Origin: Penelope pileata
Taxonomy: Eukaryota; Chordata; Aves; Galliformes; Cracidae
Assembly: GCA_013396635.1 (NCBI GenBank)
Contig: WBMW01000802.1
Span: 807,244 to 871,243, forward strand
Direction of reading: 5' to 3'
DNA length: 64,000 nt
A program made the position numbers and the translations under genes. Positions 40,101 to 55,100 of this stretch are shown here, in pieces. A model generated the notes under the pieces. It did not search any database. It was not told where the DNA came from and saw only the letters and a program-made list of their open reading frames with translations. Positions within the stretch are counted from its first letter, which is position 1, and every line of letters starts with the position of its first letter.

Positions 40101-43100
40101 AGGAAGTTATTCTTGTAATAGAATGGAACATTCTTGAGTGGAAAAGTAGTTTTGAGTTAAATAAAAAAAAAAATTCTAGTAGTTCTGACAGATGATTCTG
40201 CACTTCTTCAATTATAGAGTGGTGCCAGAATTCTCAATTTTTATCCATTATTCAGTTCTAAGAATACTGTTGTGGTGCTTTATTTTAATAATATTACCTG
40301 TATTTGCAGGTAATAGGGGCAAAAAAAAAACAAACCTGGTCTGGTTATGTTGCAATTCTGTGAGCTTAAAAGTGACTCTGTATGAAGAGTATGGACAGTT
40401 CTTTAAGAGTCAGTTCAGTCATATTCAGTCATGATGCTGTAAAGACATTTCCTACAAGGCACTGTATGAGGAGTTGTAAAATATTCAGAGTGTAGAAGAG
40501 TTCTGTGCTTTCCTAGAAGTTATTTACTGTGTTCTTTACTGCGTCGGATATTTTCGTACTTCAGTAACTGTAGCTTTCTACAACACTACTGATGTCAGGA
40601 GCGATTACTGAAACTGTCTGGATTTAATTACTTTTGAATTTAGGTGAAAGTCTTTTATTTCTTAAGTTGTCTTAAGCTACACAGTGCAATTAAAGGAAAC
40701 AATGTAATGAAATAATAAAGAATGATCATAGCAGAAATCTCTGCATTACCAGCTGACACACTGTAAAATTGTTAATTACTCATTTACTTGGGCTGGGTTT
40801 TTGAAGAGTGTATATTAGAAGGTCTTCCTCTTACACAGTAACTTGCAGTTTTATTTTGGGAGTGGTGTATCCAAAAGGTTTTTAGAGAGTGTAGTTGCAT
40901 CTTTAAGTGGTTGATCACTAGAGCAATAATGCTGGTTTCTGAGCACAGCCAGTACTTTTTCCAGCTGCTTTATAGTGATATCTTGAAGCTTAAAATGTAA
41001 TCTATATGGGTAAGCCACAAAAGCCACTATATATTAAAGCAGACTCTGACAGTAAATCAAAATTGAACAGCTGGCAACACTACTAAAGTCATAAACTTAT
41101 TTATTAAAAAAACTAAACAGAAGAATTATATTAAAAAGAGAGGAATATGTTCTACAGACCAGTGGATATAGCTTAAAACCTGGAAAGTGCTGTAGATTAA
41201 GGACCCAATTTATGAACATCTGTTCTGGCAGTTTCTGTGAGATTCTCGCGTTCTTTACAATAAAAGTGTGAAACATGTTCCTCCTCCCCCCCCCCCACCA
41301 ANCATGCTTTTCTGCAGTTCATAAAACTTGCATTGAGCCTTATGTAACTGGGTCTGTCTGCTTTACACACTTGCTAGAGTAATTACTAATCATGAAAGAG
41401 TACTATAGCAACACCACAGTCCCGCGGTACGCAGTTCTCCTGGCTTGTTCCAAGCAGTCCTATTGGCTTCAAAAACAGTGAACGAACACCAACGTTTCCT
41501 TCATATGTTTAGACTTAAGGTGTAGCAATGAATAATGGAAGAGGGTCACTAGAGAGCAAGATGGGCAGAAAAATGTCTTGTATGTGGTCATAAAGTTCTC
41601 TATAATAGAAATGTACTAAGAAATTAGCTGTTTTACTGTAATGTATTTGATATCTTTGTACGCTGATAGTCACCAGAAATAACTTCTAACACTTCTCATC
41701 TCTTAATTTTGAGATAAATGATGATATAATGAATAATAATATTTTGGTTATGATATTTCCACTGAATATGTTTTTGTAATATTGACAACTGTTTGGCAAT
41801 AAGCTTTGGGATATTCTGGATTCTGCTTTGAGAGGGAACTGAAAAATAATACATTCAAAACTGAATGCCTAGTTCCAGTGTCAGTGATGCGGTTTTGCCT
41901 TTGACATCAGTGAGACTAAGGTTAATTTCAGAGATTTTATCTACAAGCCCTTTCTGATAACCAAGTTTGACCTGCACACAGGTGATGATAATATTTTGCT
42001 CTCTAACTCTTGCTTCATATCTGGTTAAATTGAGCTCAAATATATCATTGTGAAATGTCATCGGTTTTATTCTCACCCAGTACAGAATCTGATAACGTGC
42101 CGAGCACTGCTGCCATGGGGAAACAAAGTCAGAGATTAGGAAACCAAGTTGCAAAAGGTGCAATAAGAACACTTCCCTTGTCTTAAGCAGGTCATATTCC
42201 TTTGTTGATGAAAATGGTTGCACTTTCATTCAATTTGAACTTGATTAGCTTCACCACATTAGCCTTTGTTTATTAGGCTGGGTATATGCTATTATAGTTG
42301 TTTAACCTGAGGAAAACACTTCCAGTTTACAGCAGGGAAAAGAGAGTGTTTGTAGTATCCTTTGGAGAAAGAAATAACTTGTGGGAATGAGGCATTTTCT
42401 GTTTCTGTGCCATCCATTTTTGAACATTTATAGTGTGGGTGCATCCCTGTGATCCCATGTGTTGGGCATATCCATTTCTCAGAATGTTTGGCCAAATTGA
42501 CATTTTTAAGTTAACTTGTGGAATATTAACTGTATTTCTGCCAAATCTTTATTGAGTCATTGATAGTTCCTTTGCCTTTTTATTAAATGATACTTTACTA
42601 ATTGATTTATAGTATTTCGATTGTATTTGTAGGGCCAAGGGCAGCACTATTAGGCAACTAAAAAATGCCTACCAATTACATGACCCATTCATTGTTATGA
42701 AAATTGAATTTTCTTTTTGCTCTAATATGAAATGTGTTCTATTAATTGGTTCACTATGAATCATTTTGTCTGCCTGTGGTGTGTAGTATATTAATTGTAG
42801 TTCTCAAAGCATGGCTTCATTCACAGAAGGTTCAGCAATATAAATGCTCTATTTGCTTTTTATTTATGTTTCCCTGTGGTGAACTTTTGTTTGTTAGGTC
42901 TGGTATGTTAAAGTGCACAAATTTAATTTATATACACCTGCATAAAATATTTCACATGTGATCTGGGTTTCATTTTCAAATTGTGTCTTGGTTTCTGCAA
43001 GGAACTAACCCAGTGGAAATCAAGGCCTCATATCATCAAAGACAATATCAAGTTATGTCCCCGAGGAACCTTAAGCAGTGATCCAGTTTGTGGTGTTTTT

Positions 43101-46100
43101 AGTGACCTGACTAGAATATTTTGGATTCCTAGTTCTGATTAACTCGTATTTTATATTTGTTGTGAATGCTTTATTTCTCATCCTTGAGTCTCTTGCACAT
43201 GAGTGGACAAGGGAGGGCAACAGAGATCGCTAAAATTTTCCGCTTGCCGCCCTCTGCTAGACACTGCTGGCCAGGCTGGATTACATCTCACTCTTCCTGC
43301 ACTCCTTTGTTCTCTCCATTCTCTTTACATCTTGTGCTTGGTGCAAAGGGAGTGCTGTTAATATTGTTGGTTTTCTTTTTCATTCGTAGATCATCTGGGA
43401 GTGCTGCTTCATCAAGCAGGTCTACACTAGGTTTTTGTTCTTTTTAATAGTGTCCTGGCTTTGAGAAGTACGGGTTGCTTTTCATACTTGTTTAGTATAT
43501 TAGACATCTTATAAAAATTGTAGCAGCTTCTCTGGCTGAGTAAACTTGATGGATGAACTTCTGGTTTATGTAGTATATGTACTACTGCACTGAAAAAGAT
43601 TTCTTCTGGAGCTGTTACAGTTTAGAAGGTATATAAATCCATGGGAATTAATGTGGCATTTCCTTCATAATCCTATGAATTTTCTGCCTTAAACATATGT
43701 TTTTCCTAAGTGTTTCATTCGAAAAGACCCTTTAAATAGTGATGATATCTAGAATTATTATATTGTCATTGTGTGCTTTTTACTTAATGTGTACATGCAG
43801 AAATAAAGCTTGACATTTTTATTCTTTAAAAAAAAATATAGTGCCATTTATTAAGTAATTAGTCCACGAGGGCAGAATTTTGAGTATGCCAGTGCTCAAA
43901 AATGCAGATAGGTGTCTGATGGGATTTTCAAACGTGGTTAAACCATTGCCTAGTTGCCCAGTAGTTGCTTTGATGCTTTAAAATGTCCCTTTAGGCATGC
44001 TTGCTCATGTCTTTCAGTATCCCAATACATTTTCAAATTTGATTTAAAATGTTTAATTATTTCAAGAAGAGATCTACATGCAGGGGAAGTCAGAACTCTT
44101 TGCGAACCAAACCAGTAAATATATGGCAGTGTTAGCGAGTTAGTTCTGAATTGTGTGTCACGTAGGATGTATCTGGGAACTTGTGAACCCGCTTCATTTT
44201 GGAATTAATTTTAAGATTGTTCAAAGGGAAGAGCACAGCGGATAGCTAAATTCTGTTATACTTGTAAAATATAACTTAATTTTTGAAAACATTTCTGAAG
44301 AAACATAGGGTTAACTTGCCATTAGCTAATAAAATCTCATAAGTGTAACGTGCACTTAGTTTTGTGAAACTTTGTGTGTTTACTCTACCTCACTTCTTGT
44401 TCTGGAATTCTTTTCCCTAGCATCAGCACAGCTGCATCATCCATTTCCGCGGTCCTTTTAACCTTCATTTTTAATTAAAAAAAAATTAAATCAGATGCTG
44501 TTTAAAGCTTCCCGTTTATTTTTGGGAAAATAAAAGTTCACATCTAGCTTAGGAGTGTGTGAACAGCTGTTAAAAGCCACAAGCGAAACGATACTTATAA
44601 AAGTGGTGGGGGGAATTTTAAGAGCAAGCTGCCAGTCTGACTGTACCTTTCAATAGCTCTTCACTTTCAGCCAAATGGTTTTAACAATAATTTTCTTTGA
44701 AAAAAACTGTTTTATAGAAGCAGCAGCCCAAGCTGTTAGACTGGTGGTAATAGGAGGCAACTTGCCATTTCTCTTTAACTTTTTATGAAATTTTTCTTTG
44801 AATCTGGGGAAATTGCTCATTAGAGGGGTTGGAAGGGCTGATGTCCACCAGCGCCCACCCACCATGTAGGTACATCTGTCTCCATCTGATTCTAATGAGG
44901 GATCTTGTTCACTGAAATTCCAGAGTTGCAATTCTATGTGTAGAAGGATAATACTTCACTGGCACTGTATTTTACAGGTATTAGAACCCTGTGCATGAAT
45001 GCAGCATTTTAAAGCAGTAGGATTTCTTTTTTGAGTTACCAAATTTGGCTCTTCTGTTGGACAGAAACATGCAGGGAACTTACGTTGAATATTTAAAAGA
45101 AAGAGGAAGGACTTAGAATGTTCCTTTCCTAGTCCATATCATGCAAAGAGCTTTCAGAGGAGAAAGGGGTTTCTTCAAAAACACTTTGTCTTTGCCAGTA
45201 GCGAGAGGCTACTGTATATGTGTATCTCTGGAATTTGGTCAGTTTTTTTTAGAGCCTGTGCTAGTCGATCTGTTCTGTGAGTGAGATGCCATCCCTGCAG
45301 AACCTTCTGGGACACAGGGCAGCAATCTGCCTGAGAAGCATGCCCAGTGCCACCAGAACGCAAGGCAGGTAGACAATAAGTAAGGTCCCATGGCACAAGC
45401 TTTCTATGTCCTTGTGCACAGGTACTCAAGCAGAGCATTCTTCTGGATGTGGGATTGTCTTCGTGCAGATTGGAAATCCAAAAGATTTCTTTACTGTTGA
45501 ACTGGCCTGGGCTATGTGTAGAAGATAGACATAAATCTTGAGTCCGGCAGAGCATTTTGTGCTGATCCGCTGAGGTGAGAGGTTTGCTGGCTACTTAAGT
45601 CTCCTGACTTTTACTTGGGGCAGCAGAATGATGATAACAATAAATGCTTTTCAAGTCTCTGTAAAGCTGCAGCTTTTTTTCGTTGAGGTGTCTGTTTTCT
45701 TTTAATCTTAGCAGATATGGCCTGTGCTATCTGGTGCTGTTGCGAAAATGGCTTGGTATGTTGCTTTGTTACGCTGTTAGCTGCTTTGTTGGGGTTTCCA
45801 CACTTGTGTTCTGCCTTCAGTATCGCTTCTGTCCCTAAGAGTGTAGCCTGCAGTGTGTGGCCTCTGATGTTTGGAGTCGAAGGTTGAGCGTGGCTGCCAT
45901 TTGATATGGCAGCCTAACAGCTAGCTAAAGCCAAATCTTTGTCATCCTAAATATGAAAATGTCAGCCATGAGAATTACGCCTGCAAAAACCTCATGCCCT
46001 CTTAGCATATTTTAGAAGAGAAGAAATGTATATTATAAAGTCACAAAGAAACTAGGACATTGTCAGGGCCGTGTTAAAATTTTAGGAGATAATATCTTGG

Positions 46101-49100
46101 TTACTTAATCCCAAGATGTGGTTGACTTCTTGCCTCATATTCTCCCTTTCCTTTTCAAACCTAGCAAAGGAAGTGTGGCTTATGCTTGAGAACTCCTAAG
46201 TATGAAAAGTAGATTTGGTTTATTGAACAATTTGACATCATGATTAATCAAGTGATCTGGGAAGATGCACTTTCAGCATCTAAATTCCCCTGTAGGTCAG
46301 ATGTAGCTGATGCTTTTCTCTAACTTTGGTAAAAATTGAATGAAGCAGAAACTCTTAAAATCCTCTTTGGTTTTAGAATGTTATAGAAAAAAAGTTTTGA
46401 AAAGTTTACAGAAAGAAGTCACAGTTGAACCTTAACTTGCTTACTTAATATTTTCAAATTCAAGTGATTCCTGACAAAAAAATGTTGAGTATGAACACAT
46501 GTCCAAATTCAAGTGCTCTCAGTGCTCTCCAGAACAGCCAGGCTCTGAGAAGGCAGTTTCACAACTGACTTAACCCAATTTTGCTGTTGCCAACTGTATT
46601 CATGGTAGTACTGCACAGAGGGTTCAGTTCACTGATCCAGCCTCAACTGAACAAAGCAAAGGGAAGAATTCTTACTTGAATGGACTCATGGATTTATTAT
46701 ATACTGTGTTGCTGATGTCACAGGAGATTTGGAAGTGTTTTGCCAGCAGCAGAGGGAAAGCCAGGACCATCCATTTGACTTGGAATTGTATCAGCTTAAA
46801 CTGTTGAAGAAATGACAACTTTTCTAATCTTAATTTCAGGCCAGCTTCTTCCACTGAACCTTTCTTGAAGTGAGTTTTTTGCAGGAGGCTAGAAGAGTCT
46901 GAGGGAATTGGATTGCTCTGCTCGGCCAAGTGGCTAAGGTAGCTCTGAGAGTATGGACACTATTTTGTTAGATTTGTAACAATCAAATTACTTCCAAAGT
47001 ATTTTTCTTATGTCTTTGGATCTTTCATATATTACATAGCAATTTAAGTGTTGAACAAAGTTTAGTTCAGTCTCTTGTAGCTAGCCTGATGAGTTGGTTC
47101 CCCTTGCTCGTCTGGGACTGATTAATACTGAAAAGTAGCAGTATTAGTGTATTCTATTTTAATTTATTGACTAATCAGTATTTTTAGTTTGCTTGTAGAA
47201 ATAACACATACAAATATTGTAGAAGAGCTTTTGCAACTTTCCTCAATATCTCAGTCAATTATAGTTTTCAGTTAAGTTAATGAATTTTTGGACCAAATTA
47301 CTCTCATCATGATAGAAATTTGTCAAGAAGAAACAAGCTATATGCTCATTCTGCTTGGAGGTGAGATCAGCTTTTCGTAAACAATGATAAATCTCTTAAT
47401 AGATGTAGTGAGTGAAATTATTATTTTTAACCTGGTTGACTGATTAGTGATATTAAAATACATGAGATGACAAATGTGAAAGATTTGTACAGTCCCACTT
47501 CTACTGCCTGGTTTGAAATTTTCCTGTTGTTGAAATGTAAATAGTCTGAATTCAGTTTTTTGTAGCCTTTGAAATGCCATGGGTCAGTTTAAGAAATAGC
47601 TAGTAAATTTACTGTCAGTGGTCTGAATGTTTGAACTTATTTTCTCCCTTTATAGTAATCAAAGTATGTTATATTTCTTTACTAAGCAATCTTACCTTTT
47701 TCTTATAAAATCTAATTTAACATAAAGTTGAATTGTACTATTAATTTTTTAACTGCCGGTTGAAAACCGTTTGGCTTGGTAATAATTAGATACAAAAGCT
47801 TCCAAATGGAAGAAAAGCTGGGCTGCTGTCAAAGAGGATTTGATACACATGGAACAGTTAAGCAGTAATAAATTGCCTAGTAACTGAGTAATTTCACTCA
47901 GATACGTGCCAGTCCTGCATCTACACTGGAAAAAGTCTGGAAGAAGAACTGAAGTGATGTCTGAAATTGCTTAATGCTGGAGTTTTATTATAATAACAAT
48001 AATACCAACTTGGCCTGATCTTTGAACATTTAAGGCTTTTTGTTATATCCTAGTGAATGACTTCATGTTCACTTGCAATTTTTGTTGTGGAAGAGATCCT
48101 GGAGGGGTCTGTAGGAGAAGCACTAAATGTCTCCAACTCGTTATTGCATCTTCTGTGAGCAACAATGGAGTCAGGCATGGAAGGGCCCTGGAGGTGGCCT
48201 GGTCTGGCTCTGTTAGGAGCAATTGCAGGAGTAATTCATTGAAGGAGTAATTCAGAGTGTTGGATGAAAGCGTCACACCTGTGGGGAGAGCCAGGTTAAT
48301 AACATGACTGTTTGACATGAAATCAACAGAAGTTTCCTGTAGAAATGATCTATATAGGTAGATGCAGCAGCAGCCATAGAGTGGATCATGTGAGGAAGCA
48401 TTGCTTATTAGGTAAATGCTTTTTGTAGGAACAGGTTTCTTATTAATAGCTCATCTCCATGGCTTCATGAAACATTACTCTGAGATGCGTTCCTATGCCT
48501 TCTTTTGAGAGAACTGTTTCAGGAACTGCTGTATAAAGTTTTTTGCTTGAAGTTATAAAGTGTCTGGACTTCCTGCTTTTGGAAGAAATGACTTGTACAA
48601 CTGCGCTTAGCTTACAAGACGCTGAAGCATGGTTGAGTATTGACACAACTGTGAATGTGTCGCTTACACTTTATTGTAATACAAGAAAATCCGACCATAT
48701 AATTACAAACTGCATCTGATCCTGTAATAAGGACCTTTAACCTTTGCACCTTTAACGCTAGGGGCCAGGGGCTCTAGTTCCCTAATGGTCAGTTTTGTGA
48801 TGAAGCCTGTTTACAGCTTGAAGTTAGCACTGTTGCCTTGCAGGAAATCAGACTGGTGACTTCAGCTGGGTTAAACAGAATGTAGCAAAAAAGAAACAAC
48901 TATTTTTAATGTGGATCACCTCACTGAGCTTCATGAGCTCATATGAGCCACATGGCCTCCTAAGCAGGTGAGGAGCGAATAGTGCCCTGTGGCATGAGGG
49001 TGGGAATGAACAACAACCAGGAGTGGCATAGGGTGGTGATACTTTCTGAGCTTTCGTGCTGATGTTGGTATGTCTTGAAACTGTGGCCAGGAACACTTGT

Positions 49101-52100
49101 TGTTTTCTGTAAAAGACAGACAGCTATAGCCAGGATCTAAGAAAGATCCCAAGACCCTGAATTTATGAAATTGTAATTAAATTTATATTTTTTTGATTGT
49201 CAATATACTAAATCTTTGTGAATTTTACAATGATTAAGTCATTTAGTAGTGTTTTTAGCATTTAACTGAAGGTGACTACCTTTTCCTGGTATTGATAAAT
49301 TCTGTAATGAGGTAGTAGATGCATCAAAATTAGTGAAAATATTTGAGAGATGAAGAGACGCTGATCTGTCTGTGGCTTGCAGATATATTGGACTAGCACC
49401 ATCTTCTGAATGTTTGCTACATTACAACTTCATGTCTTCACTAAGGTAGTAAAGAACATTTAAAATGAAATCACTCAACTTTGACTTTCAGTAATCATAG
49501 TACTGTAATATATTTTTACATTCTATTGAGTTTATGAAACTGTTAAATTAAACCGAAACATAGAAAATGTCTAACTGAATTAATGAAAATGTCAGATTTT
49601 CTTAGAACAGTTTTTAACATCTATCCTAAAAAGTGGATCTAATATTACAAGGGAGGAAATTATTTTGTGGAAAAAAGTTATTGAAATTCAGCAATTTGCC
49701 ACAAATTGATCAGCTGTATTGATGTAAGTAGGTTTTTATGTTGTTTCAGTAATTCTGGTTTAAAAACTGTCATGCAGAATCAAAGAAGGATCTGTTGTTA
49801 TTTTTATGTCAGCAACTTTTGTTTCACAGTGCTTGGGTCAGTTATCCAAGTTCAGTATAGGAAAGTTTGGAAACTACCAAAAACATGAATACATAATGTA
49901 AATAGCAACATATATTTTTGACAGACAGAAATTCCTTTCCCAGAGTTCATATGAACATTTTAAAAATGCATATTGCAGTTGTCATAGTGTTAAAAAATTT
50001 TCTTACAAGATTACAAATCAAATAATTCTGTACTTATCGTACACTGATCTGTATGGGATAGCGTTATGTTTGTGGGAGAAAATAGAGATTCTAAATGGCA
50101 TAACTTTTCTTAAAATATTACTGAAATGCTGGCAATTAGAAAATGAACTACCATTTACAACTTGGTTTTTGAGTGTTTATGCTCAGTTACTGTTGTTATG
50201 AAGGATGCTGGATACAAAAAGTGAAATACTGTATTTATTGTAGAAACTTTTAAGAATGGGAGAAGAAATACAGAAATTCAGAAATGCAGAATAATTATTT
50301 CATATTTTTGTGCTGTATTGTAGTTGAGTTTCAGTGCTTAATGATCAGCATTGCCATGTCTCTGAGATGGTCACTGTCATGCTATTGCTGTATCATTCCT
50401 AATTCCATTGGCCATTTCACTGGCTAGTGCTAGTGTGTCAGAGTGAGCCAGAGGGGACTGGAAATCCAGTCTCTGGATGATGTGTTGCTGCTGGACATCC
50501 CTGATTATGGTTTGTGTGAGTATGGGTTGATTTGTTTTGTTTCACTTTCTCAGTGTTGTTCAGTAAACAAGCCCTTCCCAGCTGTGTTTGAGTGCAATGC
50601 TGATCATTTTGAGTGCCCAGTGATCATCTAACTGGATTAATGTGGCAAAGAAAATCAGCTGGAGGTGTTCTCGTGGTCTGGTCACTCTCATATCTTCAGG
50701 AAGTAACTACTTATAAAAGTATTTGTGCCCAAATTAACAGCTTTAACTTAATAAGGAAGAAAAAATAATTGCTATCACAATCCTCCTTGGCACAAGGATT
50801 AAGAATCCTGAACACAAGCGTCAAAGGAGATGGAAGACAATTTAGAGCATAAACTGTTAAAATTATGGTTCAGTGAAGCTTCATGTGATCTTAGGCAAGG
50901 CTTTGAAATTATCTTTTCTTTCATGTTTCATTTTTCTTTTGTAAAAATAAGAATAGTGTTTGCCTAATTTACTTGGAAAAGAATTAGTAACTGGTCTGTT
51001 AGTAATTGCAATGTTCTTATAAATGACGGCGATAAGGGCTGCACAAGAACCTGGCTAGATAAAAAGCAGCAGTGAACAGTTTGGTTTCCAGGAGTAGTTT
51101 ATAATCTCAGGACACATTTCTTCACAGAAAGTAAAAACTAATTAACCAAAGGTGTGAAATTAAAGAACATTGAAGTTCTGTGAGATGATGCTTTTGAGAG
51201 ACAGAGGCATTAATTTGCTCAGCCTAGGCTGTTCATATTCCATAACACCATGCAGAAAAAGCATCTCATGTTCTTTCATTCGCATCCCCAGCTGAAGTGT
51301 TAAACTTACCCTAAGGGCATGTTTGCATAGGTATGTATGCTGCAGACAGTAAACAGAGGAACGTAAATTAATCTGCACGGAGGTCTGTGCTGCCACATCT
51401 GCACTCCCTGTGCTCAGATGAATGCATTTAAATTTAACTTGCTCATCTCTCTGCTGTGCCTCTGTCTGCAGTATAGATATATCTTCAGGATACATAGTCA
51501 CCTGAGTTGCAGGGTGAGTAGGTGACAGTGAACACATGCCTTTCATCCTCCTCTCTTGCTGTGTCCTTATGATACCCTTTCCAAAAAGGAAGGGAAAAAA
51601 AAAGAGTTGTTCCTATTATGTTTTAATAACAAGATAATACCATAAGGTAACTTAGTTTGTGTATTTGTTTAATAATACCTTTTTTGAATACTTTCCTTGT
51701 TTCCAAAAGCAACTTCATTTGGGGTAGAGGTAAGGATTATCAGTGCTTAACAGAGGGGATCAGTAACTATCAGTGTAATCTTAGTCTGTTCAGTCAAATG
51801 ATAAATGGTAGCAAAAATCTCTGCCAAGAATGTATTGAAAAATGAAAATGGGAAATGTCTAGCTGAGAAAAAAATATTATTTTATTCTATTTAACTGTCC
51901 CTTCATGCTGTGTAAAGCAGTCATCTGTCATCTTAGCTTTGAAAAGAAACTTGGGTGTTTAATTTTTTTTCTTCTCCCTCCTCTCCGTCAAAAGAAATCT
52001 TACTTTGATATGAAAAGATGCCTGCTGTTTTTATTTGCAAAGGTTAACATATCTTCTTAAAAATGACTTGTTGTCTACCAAGCATTGTATGTGCTTGTTG

Positions 52101-55100
52101 TTAGGTGAGAATCCCGTCCCCTTGTCCTATTTTAAATTTGGGAGATGTTAACCTAACTAACCTTGTTTAGCTTTAGAAAAAATGCTGTTGTCCTTTATTG
52201 TTTATCAATATTTGGAAGTCCCAATATAGCATATTTTTATGTAGAAAACTTAATATAAACACTACAGCTACTATCTTAAGTATAAAATTAAAGAGAACTT
52301 GACATGCTGAATACGTTCTTTTTTCTTATTTACTAATTAGAAAAAAATAGAATGATCAGCCTGATTTTTATTGTGTATTTTGCCCTTACTCTTAGAAGCT
52401 CATCACAGATTTTCTATGCTGTTCTTTGAGAGGAAAGAGAATTCCGTATAGGTTCTGTACAAATCAATGGAGACGCACAAGAGGCGTGTGTGAGAACAGG
52501 CACACCTCACTTCAAGGGCAAGGTGCCTTTCTGCTTTTAGCTGAGGAGCCTTGGGAATTGCCCACCTTATATTGCCCATAGTAGGCATACATTTTTTATC
52601 TTGTCTGTAGAAATTTGTCTTGGTTTTGCAAGAGCTCTAATCAAGTATTTGGCATTTATAAGGTTATGTATTTCTTCAGTAATTGATATATATGTTTGTT
52701 GATAATTCTAGTTTCTTAGAGGAGGAAGTGTTACAATGCTTTGTGTAAATCACGGGTTTTTAAGCTTTTTTTTTTTTATATGCTTTCTGGAACCAGTGAT
52801 TTCCTGTTGTAGCTGGAAATGTTAAGTATAGTTTTCTAAGCATTAAGGTGCAGCTCCAGCTATTATTATTCTCCTGTAGCAAGCCTTCTAATACAACATT
52901 TGATTTGTTACTACGTCCTCATAGAGAAGCATCAGCAGCGAAGTGTGCATGACAGTGAGAAAGTAAACACATGCTTGCAATCAAATTAATGTATTTCATC
53001 TGTCTTCAACTAATAACAATCTGTCATGCTATCTATCTGAGAAGGGGCATAAACAGTTTATTTTGTGTTTGGAATAACTTCCTGGAGGTAGTTAATGTGA
53101 CATGTAGTTTGTCTGACATGAGTATAACCAGATCAACACTCTAGATGTTTTCTTGATAACCTAAAAAAATTACTGAGAAAATCTGTACTGGAACTATATT
53201 TATATTTTGTTGAGCTTCCTTAAATCAGAGTAGTGGCATAGTTTTCAGGACTTCCATGAAAGAGTTTTCTTTTCTTGGCAGCTGTACAATTTTAGTGTGA
53301 GAAAAAGATTGAAAGTACTGAAAAATATAGCTACAAAAAGTTGCAGTTGCAATCTGGCATTTAGGTTTGAATTTTTTGAAAAGTATGTGCTAAATTAATT
53401 TAAAAGTACGAAGTCAAAAGTGATTTTTTTAAAAAGCGATATACAGAGTTTGATAGTATTGCACTCAGTGCATTTTGTCAAATTGATTATTATTTCTGCA
53501 TAATTCTGATTAGTGTAACAGTTACACTATTATATCAGTTATTCATTAGTCATAATCAGTAATAAGATCAGAATTTTTATATCAGATACTTTACTATTTA
53601 CACAGACAGAGCCTTTGTGTCTAATTAGAAAATGAAAGTGCACTTCTTGAAGTTCTCAGTAACCCATTCAAATATGCTTGAAAAATTAAGGCTCAATTAA
53701 ATACCTCCATCTTTTAGTGGGAAAGCAGTAGGTTACTGGTAAGCTGGGCGATAAAAAGCTCGGGAGGTTTTTTGTTGCCTTCTTCCCTATTTTCTTTGGA
53801 ATGATGGCAGAAGTAGAAGAAAAGCTGGGTAGTATTGCTTATGGCAGAGGAGGCCCGAGAGGGGTTCTTCGTAGATGGGGCAGTGGAACCTGACAGGCTG
53901 CTCTGCGGAGGGGCTGGGGCAGTGAGTCCTGCTTCCCAACGTGCTGCTCCCAGTGTGCATCAGGATTTCTGCTTTATTCTTTAGAATAAAATCTTACAGA
54001 AATCTCCCTTTAACTCCTCTTTTCAGATGCTGCTGCTTTTGCATGGGTGAAGCAGAACCTTCACAGTGCAGTTAAACTGACTGCTTGTTGAGCAGTGTAC
54101 ACTGCATGAAAACAATGCTGTATTAAATGCTGTCTTCATGGCTCTGTTTGGTTTCCAGGTGCTCAAGCTAGGTTTGTTCTTAAGAAGTCAGTTTGAAATT
54201 ATAACCAATATNNNNNNNNNNNNNNNNNNNNATGACCCTGGAGTATTTTCAGAAGGGAAAATATGTACATAATTTTAAGCACATGTAAATCAAATTAATA
54301 AATTATTAAAGCATTTTACTTGTCATGTCTGTGTGGGCTAATCGTGATAGCTCATTATTTAAACATTATGTAATTGTATACCTTGTGTGAACAGCTGCAA
54401 ATACTTTGCAGAAAGATTTGTATTTCGTTTTTCACAGCATACTATAAAAGAATATATTTTTGTGCACTACCATAGATTAGTATAGATATTTACTCATAAC
54501 TTTCAAACTACCCTTAATTATCTTAAAATATGAAAGTTATAACATGTGATAATTACAAAGCAAGATAGTTGTGGATTCATTTGTGTTAATATAAATTTTA
54601 ATAATAAATACTGAAATTATCAATGAATAAATTCAACTTTAACAGGAGAGCTGGTTCTATATAACAGATTCCCTCATAGTTGTTACACGTGCAGGCTTTG
54701 AAAGACTGTCAGATCTGGGTGGAGGCATCCTTTTTCTGAAACGCTCTGAACTGTGTCTTTAATGTTTCTTTTCATACAGATGCTTTAGCAAGTGGTTAGG
54801 TTAGATATCGCCAGTATAATCAACTAAAATGACTGTACACTGCCTTTAGTTTGTAAATGTAATCTCACAGTCCTTCAGAAAAGCCAACAAGCTATTAAAC
54901 ATTCAGGCTTTGCATTATGCACGCATTATGCATGCCACTCAGCTGTTTATGACGTTCTGAACAAGTACCGTCACTATGTTTTCAGTTGCTTGGAAGTACC
55001 TGTACTAGTTATATATTCATGTTTCTTCCAAAATTACCTGAAAGATTATTGCAAAAATGAATGTTTTCTGACTTTAAAAATACGGTAGTTTTACATGCAG

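Noticed and set aside
53801..53893. A 30-codon + frame starting at ATGATGGCAGAAG in a GC-richer part of intron 4
   Set aside because: It is short and has no recognised family, splice sites or promoter. Probably chance.
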